A DNA stretch of 64,000 nt from Nautilus pompilius (taxonomy: Eukaryota > Mollusca > Cephalopoda > Nautilida > Nautilidae). Positions 1 to 12,700 of this stretch are shown piece after piece. The translations under genes were made by a program, and so were the position numbers. Location of the stretch: positions 186,001 through 250,000 of the forward strand of contig JACATO010001093.1 of NCBI GenBank assembly GCA_018389105.1. Direction: 5' to 3'. The notes under the pieces were generated by a model. That model was not told the DNA's origin and made no database searches. It worked only from the letters and a program-made list of their open reading frames with translations. Within the stretch, counting starts at the first letter, position 1. Each line of letters opens with the position of its first letter.

Positions 1-618
1 AGCTATAATTTATGTCAGATGCTCTCACTTGCAGTCATAAGGTCAAATAATATGCATTAATTATGGTCATCTGTATGTTTAGTTAAGAATTACTGGTACT
101 GTAACAGCTTACTCTTGTAACAAGAATCCCTGGTCTCCTCTATAATTTGTTAATGGAAATTGTCATATAATTACACCAGAGTCGACATGAACACAGTATG
201 TTTGGAATAAGGTTAACTGGACCTCAGTTACGCACATGTGAAATTTGCATAAAATTGTATGACCCTGCACACAAAACTGTAATTTATCTAAAAGATAATT
301 TGAAATAAAATGCTAAAAGTATTTGATTTTGTCAGACTCATTCAAATTCTCACCATTCAGCATAAATTTAGGTGAACTTGGTTTTTTCCCCCAGATTTAA
401 TTGCATTGTGATGGGAAATAAGCATGCTAAGTTAACACACTTTAAATATCAAATGTCTTTTCTAGAATATGTCAGACTTGTGAAACTAAAAACAGACTAA
501 GTTTGATCTCTTTAAAATTTTTCTTTTGTACTGATCCTATTACACATAACAGTGTAGGTTTTCTGCTTTATAGTAAGTAATAACATTGTAAAAATTAACA
601 CTGCTTTCTAAATTCCAG
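1..618 (+). other. Intron, 3' part
   Basis: AT-rich sequence leading to the first visible LDLa exon. I see no exon, repeat or transposon in it. Confidence 0.7.
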
Positions 619-741
619 CTAAATGTGATGCAAAGTCCAATTTTCAGTGTGATAATATGAGGTGCATACCAAAGAGTTACAGATGTGATAAGAACTACGA
701 TTGTGGCTCTCTCGACACTTCCGATGAAGATAACTGTCCAG
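619..741 (+). CDS. Exon: LDL receptor class A repeat 1
   Basis: Starts after a TTCCAG acceptor and ends before GTAAGT; 123 nt, phase 1 at both ends. It encodes about 41 residues with the six-cysteine LDLa pattern: a phenylalanine-glutamine-cysteine near the start, RCIP, YRCD, then the calcium-binding signature DTSDEDNC. The acidic residues that hold calcium in this family are all present, so it should fold as an ordinary ligand-binding LDLa module. It is the first exon visible; further upstream LDLa repeats or other modules may lie left of the window because the exon begins mid-codon. Confidence 0.9.
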
Positions 742-3700
742 GTAAGTAGACTCTGCTTGCTTAGTGTTCTTTCATTCTTTCAGAGCATTACTCCCATGGT
801 TCTGTCAAGAGACGGCAATTCGACCTTGGAGACCGTATTGTCAGTCTACCATTTTTGAAAAGCACCTCAGCAGTTCTTGGAACAGGCCTGCCCCAACAGA
901 TTTGTCTGTCTTTGGAGAGGGTATTTCGGACATTTTCTGACAAAGCATTTAACAGTTTCAGCCATGTTACTATTGGGACATGTCTTTGAAGTTGTCACTT
1001 CTCTGAGCATGGAGAATTTAGGAAGGAACTGAGTTTAATTCTGCTAATCTCTATCCGTAGATCCCTGAGTGATTTGTGAAAATCTGTTTGTATGTTTATT
1101 GATTCTAATTTCTTCAGATAAAGGTGGGTTGTTTTGGATTCACTCCTTAATATTTTTGGTTGACATGTGCTTTTATGGTTGAGGAGTCGGTACCAGCTTG
1201 AGGTATTTCCTATATCCTGGTACTGGTCTGACCAACCAAGCCAAATTCCAGGTATAACCCGTATGGGGATACTGCAAGAATTAAAACCAAAAAGAATGAA
1301 CCGATTTCATGACGCATTACTTCAGTTCTCAAGCATCGTCATGGAATGACTCAGTGACCATTTGAAAGAGGAGTTTTCTAAGTTTTGATTGGCTGCCACA
1401 GGGGCGCTGTAGTCACGTCGTTCCTCCGGCAACGTTCAGTTGTTTGTTTACCCTCAGAATGGCGAGTCCTCAGCAAAAGGCATTCTGCGTTCTCAAGTTT
1501 GCGAAAACAAAATCGGTTGTCATGGTGCAACATGATTTTTTCTTATGGGGATATGTAAAAGATCGTGTTTATGATCCACCGCTACCCACTAACCTCGATG
1601 ACCTTAAACATCGAATAACAACAGCGATCAACTCAGTGGATCGTGATATGCTGACACGCGTCTGGGAGGAATTCTCTTATTGCATTGATGTTGCCTGTGC
1701 TGCAGGTGGTGGCCACATTGAACACTTGTAAGACAGGAAATAAAACTTGATTGTGAGTAGAACACTTGTGACTTAGCTGGAGTTTTCTATTGCTTTTCCT
1801 TATTAAAATATTGCGTAATGAAATCGGTTCATTCTTTTTGAATAACCTTGTATAACATTTTTGAATGTTATATTTAAATGGCTTTGCTGCTGATCTGGTT
1901 TATGGTCCATCAAGAAGTAGGTATTCTCTGGCAGTCCAGTGGTCAGACTACTGGACTGCTAAAGTTGAGGGGCACCAATTCAATTCTCATTGGAGACTAC
2001 TCAGTTAGCTCACTGGCATCGTTTCTCTTTGTTCTTAAAGTATTTCCTCGCAGTTTCTAGCTTTCATGAAGATTTTTAAAAAAGATATACTTTGGAGCAG
2101 CTCTGTCAACATTGAATAATTCATTAAATGTTCTTTTGGAAATGTTGGCTATACTGAAAAAATAATCACAGAAGATGCCGTGGGAGTTCAGCAGTGTTTG
2201 TAGTAAACTGGCATTTGTGGAGATATAGTGGGAATGGTTCTGTCTAGGTAAGATAACATGTAGATTTACACCCCGCAACTTTGAAAACTCATCACTTTGA
2301 ATGTGTAAATAAAACCGGAGAGCATATTAATGTCGGTGCTTGAATTATTTTTCAGTTGTCCTTCAACGCATTCTTATGTTGGCGGTGTATGCTGCAGATG
2401 ATAAATCTTTGGATACAGCTTAAATTATTTGCTTAGAGAAACTATGAGTTTGGACAAACCAAAATGTGGTAGCAAAGCATTTGGTTAAGATAAGATCATC
2501 TGTGATTGACACAGATTAAAAAGGGTTTCATGTTTGATCCTTAAAAGACTCACAGTTACGGTAATCAGTTTTGCTGAGCCATATCTTTTGAGTAACAAAT
2601 GATGATGGTTATTCTGCTTCTCTACCAATTCAAGATCACGAATTATGGAATCTTTGCTCGCTGAAACTTAGAAAGTAACTTTTAGTTGTCTGGGTCCTTT
2701 ATTTTATCTCTATCATTTAAAAATATTTTAAAAATCTTTATTCAGCCTCCTACTTTTTCAATGCAAGTTTTTCTTGCTATTTTATAATTGAAAGAGGGGG
2801 TTAGGTTGTTGATGAATGCTTTGTTTGAAGTATCCAGATGTCTTTTAAATTAAAAGTGATTTCTCTGTCTGTGATAGCTGATTTAACCCCTTGTGCAGCA
2901 AGTCAGTTCTCCACCTTACTTAGGTCATCACCTGACCCAGCCTAGAAGTGCTGGTATTTAGTTAAACAAACAAAAAAGCACAGATGCAGACACACAGACA
3001 CAGACACACACACACAGACACACACACAGACACACACACAGAGACACACAGACACAGACAACAGACACAGACAAACAGACACAGACAGACAGACAGACAC
3101 ACAGACACAGACACACACACAGAGACACACACACAGAGACCACACAGAGAGACACACAGACACAGACAAACAGACACAGACAGACAGACAGACACACAGA
3201 CACACACACACAGACAAACAGACACACACACACAGACACACACACAGACACAGACAAACACACACACACACACACAGACACACAGAGAGACACACAGAGA
3301 GACACACAGACACAGACAAACAGACACACACACACAGACAAACAGACACAGACAAACAGACACAGACAGACAGACACACAGACACAGACACACACACACA
3401 CACAGAGACACACAGACAGACAGAGATTAACGTAGGGTTTTTTGTGACATGGATTTTTTATTATAAAGGGTTAATATCATCCCAAGTGGTATACAGAGGA
3501 TTAATCTTTTCTTAAGGTTGAAAATCCATTCTGACTGATTTTAAGTTTATTGTTTGAAAGGAGCTGATCTGTTATTTATCTATTTTTAAAGAATATTGGT
3601 ACTATATCTGCAATCAGTCATCATCCAGTCAGATTTGCTTTTCACTATAAGCTTGAATTATATTGTGAAAATTTATTGAAGATGTACATAGTAGAGCTTT

Positions 3701-6700
3701 AAGTAGTTTTTTTTTAAAGGATTTTATTCTCTTCTCAGTGTTTCCAGTTTGCAATGGAACAATGGACTTTCGATGTGCAGACAGGGAATGTGTGAGCATA
3801 TTGGCTCGATGTGATTCCCATGTTGATTGCCGGGATAAAAGTGATGAGAAATACTGCAGTAAGTATCCTGCTTTCCCCAACTCTACATGCACATGCAGAT
3901 AATGGTGATGAATGCAGCATATTTGATGTGAAATACAATCAAAGCCAGTGTCCACTGTAACTCCAATAAAGTATCTCCGGTTTTTATTTTCGAAACCTAC
4001 TCCATAATTTTCTGGTGTTATAAGCTGCTTCAATGAATGTGGTAGGTCACTGCTACCATGTGTTTGGACACACTCCGCTTAGTTCCTTCATCTAACGATC
4101 TAACGGTAGAGGTTGGGCAATCTTTTCAGAAGCAGTCACCCTGATGTTACAGTGTCCCCCAACTCTAAACTTGACGAGGTCTGTTCAATGTACACAGATC
4201 TTAGACACAATGTTAAATCTATTCCATATCACACTGAATACACTCGTCTCTCACTTTACATAGATTTTCTTCAGAAAGTTCGGGAAGTCATCCCAATAAT
4301 TTTCTGTGACAGTAGCACCCACCATCTGCTTCAAAGGGGAACACCAAGCATAATCACGCAAAGAGGAATTAACATTGTGGTTGAGGGGAAATAACTCTGG
4401 CAAGATCCTTCTGATCAAAAAAACAAGAGGAAATGTTGCACACAAAACTTCCAAAAAAACGTGGGATGAAATTATTAATTCACTATAGAAAACAGGCAGA
4501 TGCTACACTGAAATCAATGTTAATGAAGCAAACAGGATTTCTATTGAAACACTTGCTGTGTAGAATTACACTTCACTTCACTTCACTTGTCCCATAACCC
4601 ATAGGTTGTTGGGGCACCTCAGGAGATGTGTCTAGGGCATATTACAACCTGGTGGAGCCCATCCATCTCAAGTCAGCATCCAGAGGAGGCTGTACAGCTG
4701 TTTCAGACTTTTGGCCCTCATCAGAATCAGTGCGTACCTCTGACCCCACTGGGGGTTGATGAGCGAACTCGCTACCCACTGCACCATGACACCATCTAAA
4801 ATTACAGTGCATCCTGCAAAAGACTATACAACGTAGCACAGATGCTTCATGAACACTTTATATACTAGATGCACACAGTTGATATGAGTATGTATAAGGG
4901 GAGGGATGTTTGCATACAAGAGAGATGCGTTCTTGTATTCATGGATCAGGTAAGCTTATTTTTAGTAATGATCAATAATGTAAAAAAATTACATGTGCTT
5001 GCAATTAAAGCATGAATGTAAAACTGGGATTTAATGAACATTACACTAGAGTTGATACCAAGCCAAAATAGGCTTGACTTTCACATTGTGCTTTTTATTA
5101 AAACGTACTGCAAGAACATTAGTCTTGGATCAGGTGATTCCTGGCCACGGAGGTGCAGCCCAGAGCCCAGTTTATGTCATGCCCAACATCTGCAGTACTA
5201 TTGTTGTTCATGGATATCTGCTATGAAGCCACATGGAAACTCTTAAAACTCCTACGTGCTCCTAAAACCGTTGTCGTTAAGCTGCGTATAAAATCTCTCT
5301 TGACGTATTCTGTGAACTGAGCTAATCGGTAGCGAGAAGAGACACATTCATCGACAGAACACCTAGTTAGACATTCTTCTGTTGTTTGTTTTGATGAAAA
5401 GAATGACAATGAAAAACAGTGTAAAATGTGAGTGCAATATCTGCTGTAAAATATTTTGGAACTTTTCAAATTTAAACAAAGACAAAATTGAGTATACATT
5501 CCTCAAAAAATTCAGCTTCCAATGTTGAGAATGCCGTTTTGAAAACGTTGATTGTTTAAATGGTGTAAAAACAATATTGGAAACTAGTGTTCTTATGATG
5601 ACAAGCACGTGCTGCTGAACATGGTCAAAGACAATGGACTTTTATGCAAAAGCCTGTGAACATTTGGTCTGCATTAAACTTTGTTAAAAGGCTTTCAACA
5701 CTGAAAAGTAGGATTGGGAATCTGCATGGATCATCATTGTGTCTGGAGTTCTTTTTCAGCAGAGCTGCTGGAGAAAAGTAATTTTAAAGCGATGATGAGG
5801 AATTTGACAAATGTTTAAAATTGTAATCACTGACCTCTATTGTTTTTTTTTTGATGAAGTTGAGAGGATGTACATTAATTAGGTGATGTGAGTTAATGCC
5901 TCTCAGAGTTTGAGCATTAGTCATTAGAAGGGCAGATATAAACGTTCAAACATAGTTCAGAACTGACAGCCCACTACATCGTTTAGAGGGCGGCAAAGAT
6001 GTCAGCTGAATTTAGGAAACAATTATAGCCAATAATTTTCTCTATATTCACATGTTTTTTATGAAGACTTTTTAAAATGTAACCAGTAGTTTGTGACATG
6101 ATAGTTGTTGGAAATAGAAATTTCATCTCACATTTCATATATAAACTAATATGCAATGCATGCACATGAGACCATTATTTTTTAACTTAAGGATGCTGAT
6201 CAATGCAGATACTATAATAATTATAATTTGTGTTGCAGCTTTTTGTTGAATTTTTTTTGCTTACAGCATATTTTTCAGAGACGAGTAAAATGCTGTACAT
6301 TCCAAGTATGGATGCTATATAACGTGACATGTTTCGTAAATTGCCTAACTTCACCTGTTGGCAAAGGGGAGACAGAAATGACTTTCTGTTATAAGGATAC
6401 AATTGCAAATTTCCCATGTGTCTGAATGCTGAGACAGGGGTACACTTGTATTTTTTATTTAGATTGTACTTGTGAAGTGGGCAATTTTACCTGTGTGGTT
6501 TCTTGTGAATGCTTGGACCCTTCAGTCATTTGTAATGGATATTTTGAATGCAAAGATGGATCAGATGAACTAAACTGTCGTAAGTATTGTTTAGATTTTT
6601 GTCTACAGATGTTTTGTTGCTTTAATTTTTGAGCAGGTAATACATAAAGTAAACTATGGGCATCTACAAGAGGGGAGGGAGGGAGAAATTGATGGCGATA

Positions 6701-9700
6701 GTGTAAAGGTGGCATTATTTCTTGCCCAATTCACCACACTCCCTGGTGTAGATGTCCATGGTATAAACATGACATCTTCAGTCTTTCACTAATGCATGCA
6801 GTTTTTTAGATATAAGTATCCATTTTATATGGCTTTGAAATAATATTTCCGTTAAAACAGCACTTTTGGTGCACAGTAAATGAATAATTTTGCTTTAATT
6901 TATACATACCTGATTGTTTCTACTGACTTTATTTCAGTATTTCTCAACAGAATGCCACAGTGGTATGACTTATTTTATAATTAGAGTTACTCCAACACAT
7001 TATGATTATAAATTTGGAATTGTACATAAAGTACCCTATAACCTCTTATAATCATAAAAGACTGACAGTAGGTACCAAAAGATTATCTATACACAATATT
7101 CTTCCCATGAAACTAAATGTCATGCTGATGCTGTGATTAAATGGTCCTTCTGTTCTTTATGTTAATTCTTAAAGACGAAGTGAACATGGGCATCTGCAAG
7201 AGGTGGGGGAACAAATGCCCCCCCCCAACCCTGGAAATTTGATGGTGATATTGTAACGAAGACATTAATTTTTGCCTGATTCACCTTCTGCATATGAGCA
7301 TGGAGAATTGGGCAAAAAATTACAAGCCCAGTCGAAAGTCAAAAGGTCAAAGACCAGAAAGAGAGTAGCAGTATAGAAAAATACAGTATAAGGCACTAGC
7401 AGAGCATGCTGATCCTCTCCCCACTCAGAAAAAATCCTGCAGATGCCTATGGAAGTAAAGTTGCTTTTTTTTTCCTTCTAACAATTTATTTGATGATCTC
7501 AAACTTCATTATTTTCTTTACAGCAACAAATATTTCTATAAATGTCACAACTCCTGCAGGTAAGTAGTTTCTACATGTGGAAGGTAATCGGTCATCAATA
7601 ATTTTTTTGAGCATAGACTTTCTTATAGGCTCTGTGTATGCAGCTGCACGTTTGTAATAAATTGTAATGGCACTCATTTTAATTTGAAAACTATTTCATT
7701 AGTTTACTTGAATGATGCTCAGCAGCTGACATGCCAGATCTGATTGGATAATACTGATGTACGACAAAATGCATTCATTTTGTGAAGAATTTCAGCTTAC
7801 AACTGTGGAATGCTGTAACTGGCAAAAGCTTACCAGACTAAAATATTATGCATCAAGAGATGACGCATTTAATTTAATTATGTAACCAATGGAAGTATTT
7901 TCTGAATCATGTAGATTGCCGTGTAAAGAGAAGGGTTACACAAGAGATGACGTATTTAATTTAATTATGTAACCAATGGAAGTGTTTTCTGAATCATGTA
8001 GATTGCCGTGTAAAGAGAAGGGTTACACACTTTGTGGAGATAACTCCATTCATTTACTAAACTTGTAGCTTTTTTTTTTCCTCCTTACATTTTTAATTTA
8101 ACTGAATATTCAAGACTGATGGCTGGATGCTATACTCTGCCTTCCAAATCACCATTGCTAACCTTCTCACTTTCCATGGGTAGTATACATACCGTAGGTT
8201 CACCAGCGTTGTCATTATAATTGTTCTATCTGGATAGAAATGTAGGTTTTTTTTTTTTTCTTTCCCCACTCAGTATGTTAACTGTTTCTCCACAGCATCA
8301 GATAAAATGGTTATCGCCTTGATGCAATCGTCTGTGTTCCTGGCACTGCTCAGGTAACACGCTCATTCAGAAACTACTAAATTCAGGTTATAAAACCAAA
8401 CAAACTGAAGTCCAAGATGTTTACGGAAATTGATAAGCTTGTTTTATCACCTTTATAACAGTGGAAAAAGAGGTTTCATTCCCTCACCAAGAGTTGGCCA
8501 GGGGATAGATTTTCTAAAGAAGGAATAAAGGATTAAAATCAAAATTTTATTTTAAAAAAAAATCTGCATTTTTTTCTTGTTTCGTTTTTAATTTACAGCT
8601 CCAGTTTGCGACCTTGTGGACTTCATGACTTCTGAGAAGTTTCCGGATGCGGCCATCTCTGTTTCAAGCAACAAGCAAAATGTTTCCTTGTTGCGAAGTA
8701 AAGAGACAATGTGGACGTCTTCGCCAACAGACGACTCGCCATCAATCATAGTCAATTTGACGCTAAATCCTGTCGCTTTAGCTGGTTGTTACTTACCAGC
8801 GGCTATAAATGTTGCCTTCTACATGGTTATTCTTAGATATACCAATGGCACCAATAATACTTATCCGGTAAGTACTTTGGCTTTTTTTTAAAAAAAAAAG
8901 AAAGAAAATTTTCTTTTCCTCCCCCGAATAACTACTTGTGATGTAGTGTAACTGATTGAGTTGCTGTATTACAATAATAAGTCCTTGGAGTTAATTGTAA
9001 CTGATTGACTTATTTCTACATCATAAGCCCAGGTTGGAGAATAGCTTTACTGATGAAATTATTATACCATATTGTAATAAGCAGTTTGAGGATGAATGCA
9101 GTTGGTCAAATTATCATATCAGATGCTGCATTAAGCTTCTGTTAGAGAATAGTGTAACTAAAAACAGGTTATTGAATATATTGGCCTTCATTCATAAAAT
9201 TAGGAAAAATCACAAGCTAGGGTGGGTACATAATATATATATTCACCCATGTCTCCCATACAAAGTGACATCTCAGTAAAGCCATTTTTATGACAGATTA
9301 TATTTTAATTTTTGTTTTTATAAATTAACTTCTTTTTTTGTAAATTATTTCTACATCTGGTAGAGAATGGTTACTTTGTGCTACATTATTCATAGAGTTT
9401 GGGGGAATTTCATCTTTATTAAAAAATCTGTTACTTATAAATTTACAATCAAATTCCAGTATGAAAACAAACGAAAAATTCTGTATAGTTTAATATTTTA
9501 ATTTTTTTCATATTTTCAACAGTGTTGGATTACATTTGTAAAATTTTAATTTTTATTATTGGATACATTTAGAATTTTTGTTTTCTAGTTGCCACAAAAG
9601 TCTGAGCGTGCTATATCCTTCAGCACAGTAGAGGTGGCACCCTGATCCATCTGAGTAGAGATCCCTTCTTCCTTCATTGTCATCTCCATCTTCCAACAGC

Positions 9701-12700
9701 ATGGGAGACTGTTAAGTGGATCACAGTCCGGCTGAGCGCAGTGTTTCCCTGTGTTGAACTTGTAATAATCCCAGATTGGAGCAGTCAGCTATGGTCTGCT
9801 ATTTCTCAGTTGTTGTCCTTCTGGCAGAAGTTCCTGGGAAGTTATGGTGACGATATCTGTTCGTAAATGCAGATCAAGTTAGGTTACTTGCTACTTTTTC
9901 CAGCTCCCTTGTTCATACATAATGAAATTAAGAAGCCAAGCAGACAGGTACCAACCACCTGTCTGATTTCGCTGACAAATAGGATGTTTAATTCAGTGTT
10001 TCCTCCTCCTCTGTGTCAGCACACACACACACACACACACAGGTGTATGGATTGTTTTGTTTTTTGTTTTTTTTTTTTGGTTTTGTTATTCCATTCTTCT
10101 GTTCTTCATTTACAGAAAATTCCCCCTGATGAAAAGTATGTGTTTAGGGACTTGCCACAGGTAGATATGGTTACTGTAATAATAACAAAATCTGACCTCA
10201 ACAAAACTGTCGGACTGAGGCTGACTCTGTTCATCTGCTATGAGGAGAAGAGTAAGTTTGAAAATTACCAGCAGCATCCCTGCTCGTTTTCTCTCTTTCT
10301 GCTTAGTTGCTAATAACAAAAGAGGGAGACGGTTGATGATGATGATGATGATGATGATGATGCTAGAAAGGCAGAGAAACTGATACGTTGACCAGATAAA
10401 GACCGAAGGCTGTGACAGCCTGAGGTATAGATGAAGCGCCTAAAGTGGGAAGGTGGTGGGTGGAGGGGGGGACTCAAGATTTTAAGAAAATATATTCCCT
10501 CCAAAAAAAAAAAAAAAACAATAATTACAAAAAAAAATAAAACAAAAATATAAAATAAACTCTTACATTGACGACAAACTGGAGCATAGTCTGACATTTT
10601 CTCTTTTGTGTGTTACCATTCCATCATCAGAACCCCCCCCCACACACTTAGCCTGCTATTCATTAACCATAACGGTATTTTCGCGGTTAGCCTGCAGGAC
10701 CCCGCTAAGGCTGAGGACCCACTTGGTTCGAATCCCGGTCAAGGCCGGCCAGCTTGATTCGGTGTGCCTCCCTAGCGCGGTTCCTTCTTGCTCTTCTTTG
10801 CCAGCCGGTCGCACGGTTAGAATATAGAATGTATTTAGTTAAAGGAAAAAAAAAAATATTAATTTTTAAAATTATAATTAAATTGTTTTATACAATTTTC
10901 TGTATCTGCAGGCTCCTTATTTCTCGGGGGTACATACATACTTATTCTTTTTGCTTAATTCTGATTCATGATTTGCAGACTTCCAGTTGTTTATGATCAT
11001 TGCAAGGATACTTTACTTTTCTAATTGTCATAATAAAATTTGGAAATGTTTTATTTAAGGAGTTATTAGTGCTTCCACAACACCTGTTGTAATAATTCCT
11101 AGTCCATCTGCGGTCGTTTCAAGAGGTACACTTCAATGTTGTTATTTTGGAATCTTTATTTGCTTTTATTATTTACTAAATCTTGTACTGACTTTGATTT
11201 CACTTTGCAACCTCATAGCATGCAGCAGCAGTAAAATCAATGATGCTGAACCAGTGGCTGAGGGCTTGAGTTAGAATCCCAATTACTGGGACCAGCTCAT
11301 TTTGGTATGTACCTCTGTGACGCAGCATCATCTGGCTCTTCTTCATTAGCCACCCTGTGGATTCCATCCCACATCATGAAGAAAACGAAGGATTAGTAGA
11401 GAGCTTTTGCTGTGGGTGCACATCTAACCTATTCATCATGCTCTCCTTTGCTTGTTTTAGGAAACTGGAAATATAAGGTTTGAAGAAGAAGGCGAGATCA
11501 ACAATTCACTTGAAATTTGGATTAATTATTTATTGACTGGCATACCTGCTAATATGAAATAATTACAAGAAGAAACAAAGAGAATTGGAGGGTACTTTTG
11601 TACGGTATGAATGCGACAGGCTAACAGGACAGCTGCTTACATGTAGCTTTTCACCTTGGGTGGCAGCCATTTGTCTACATTAAGAATATGTGTATTTCTC
11701 AAAACCATTGGGGTCCTAGGTATGGTAAATAGTAAACCTGAAGAAGATATACTAGCATTATTAGTAACAGGTATGATGTTAGTTTTGCAGAAAGGCTAAA
11801 CAAGCTTCATCGCCTAGTTTTGCCCGCAGACTTTTTCATGATTATATGATTAGAATTTAAAACAAAAGGAAAGTAAGTTAGATAGTTTTTTTTTAAATAG
11901 TGGGGGAACACTGTACACCATCAGGGGACATCAGTAAAATGATGGTATCTGCCTAGAATGGTTTTCCAAGTCAGGTAGTGGAAAAACAATGGGTGGGGAG
12001 TTCTGCACCTAGAATCAGCACACTGTTGTAATTCATTGTTTTTTTTGTTTTGTAAGCAGATTATTACTTGGTATAGAATGTTTAATTTTTTTTCTTTCTT
12101 TTCAAGAATCAGATTCTTAGAACAGGGTATATCACATCAAGAAAAGGCAACGCAGTGGGCTCTTAGCTTTTTTAAATTCGTGTTTTGTTTGCTGTAACGT
12201 TAAAATACAGGTTGGATGGTGCAGTCAGGGCCTGGATCCCGGTTGGGGACAGCTGGGTCCTTTCTTGCCCCTCACCACTGCTGGCCATATCGGGAGGTTC
12301 CTCTGGGCATTTTGATGTCTTTGCAGATCCAAAAAAATGTAGAGTTTGAACTGGGATGTTACTTGTGATGGAGGTTTTGCAGGTAACTCCTGACTGGCCT
12401 GACCACCACTTTGTTCCCACCCCATTGTAGCCAGATAACTTAGTTGGTCACCAGGGTAGATGACCCACACCTCTTTCTTTTGTCTCATTTTTCAACCTCA
12501 AAGTCAGGAGAAGGGTCCACAAAGAAAAACAGGTAAATACCGGGCAGGGTTGGTTCAGAACTGAAAGTTAAACTGCTTTTAAAAGAAGTCTAGAAATTTG
12601 GTGCAGTACAACTTGAGTAAAGTCCTAATAATATTTCTATTTTTAGTCATTTCTACAACACCTACCACTACAGGTGTGCCTACCACTAGACCTACCACTG

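Larger units (their letters stand above)
742..3738 (+). other. Intron between LDLa 1 and 2
   Basis: Holds an IS630/mariner-like relic near 1285-1850, a SINE-like fragment near 1930-2060 and the CA-rich array at 2981-3424. The remainder is AT-rich with nothing recognisable. Confidence 0.75.
11126..12646 (+). other. Intron before mucin exon 1
   Basis: Two SINE-like segments (about 11235-11410 and 12200-12490); the remainder is AT-rich with no recognisable feature. Confidence 0.65.

Noticed and set aside
2942-3430. Open frames rich in Cys/Val/Ser or Thr/His in the CA array, and similar ones at 41316-42008 and 42384-43956
   Set aside because: Pure translations of microsatellites in several frames and both strands; no splice or composition support.
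4113-4394. 93-codon open frame in the intron between LDLa 2 and 3
   Set aside because: No recognisable domain, no matching splice sites in phase 1, and chance open frames of this size are common here.
8296-8352. Splice-flanked segment encoding a hydrophobic stretch ([15 protein letters not shown])
   Set aside because: It enters in phase 1 but would exit in phase 2, while the next exon needs phase 1. It cannot be included without breaking the frame.
9034-9279. 81-codon open frame in the intron of divergent domain A
   Set aside because: No family resemblance and no acceptor/donor pair that fits the phase 0 intron it lies in.
10690-10765. Possible tRNA gene with a perfect box B
   Set aside because: The acceptor and anticodon arms do not pair convincingly by eye, and the sequence runs on into a SINE-like body.
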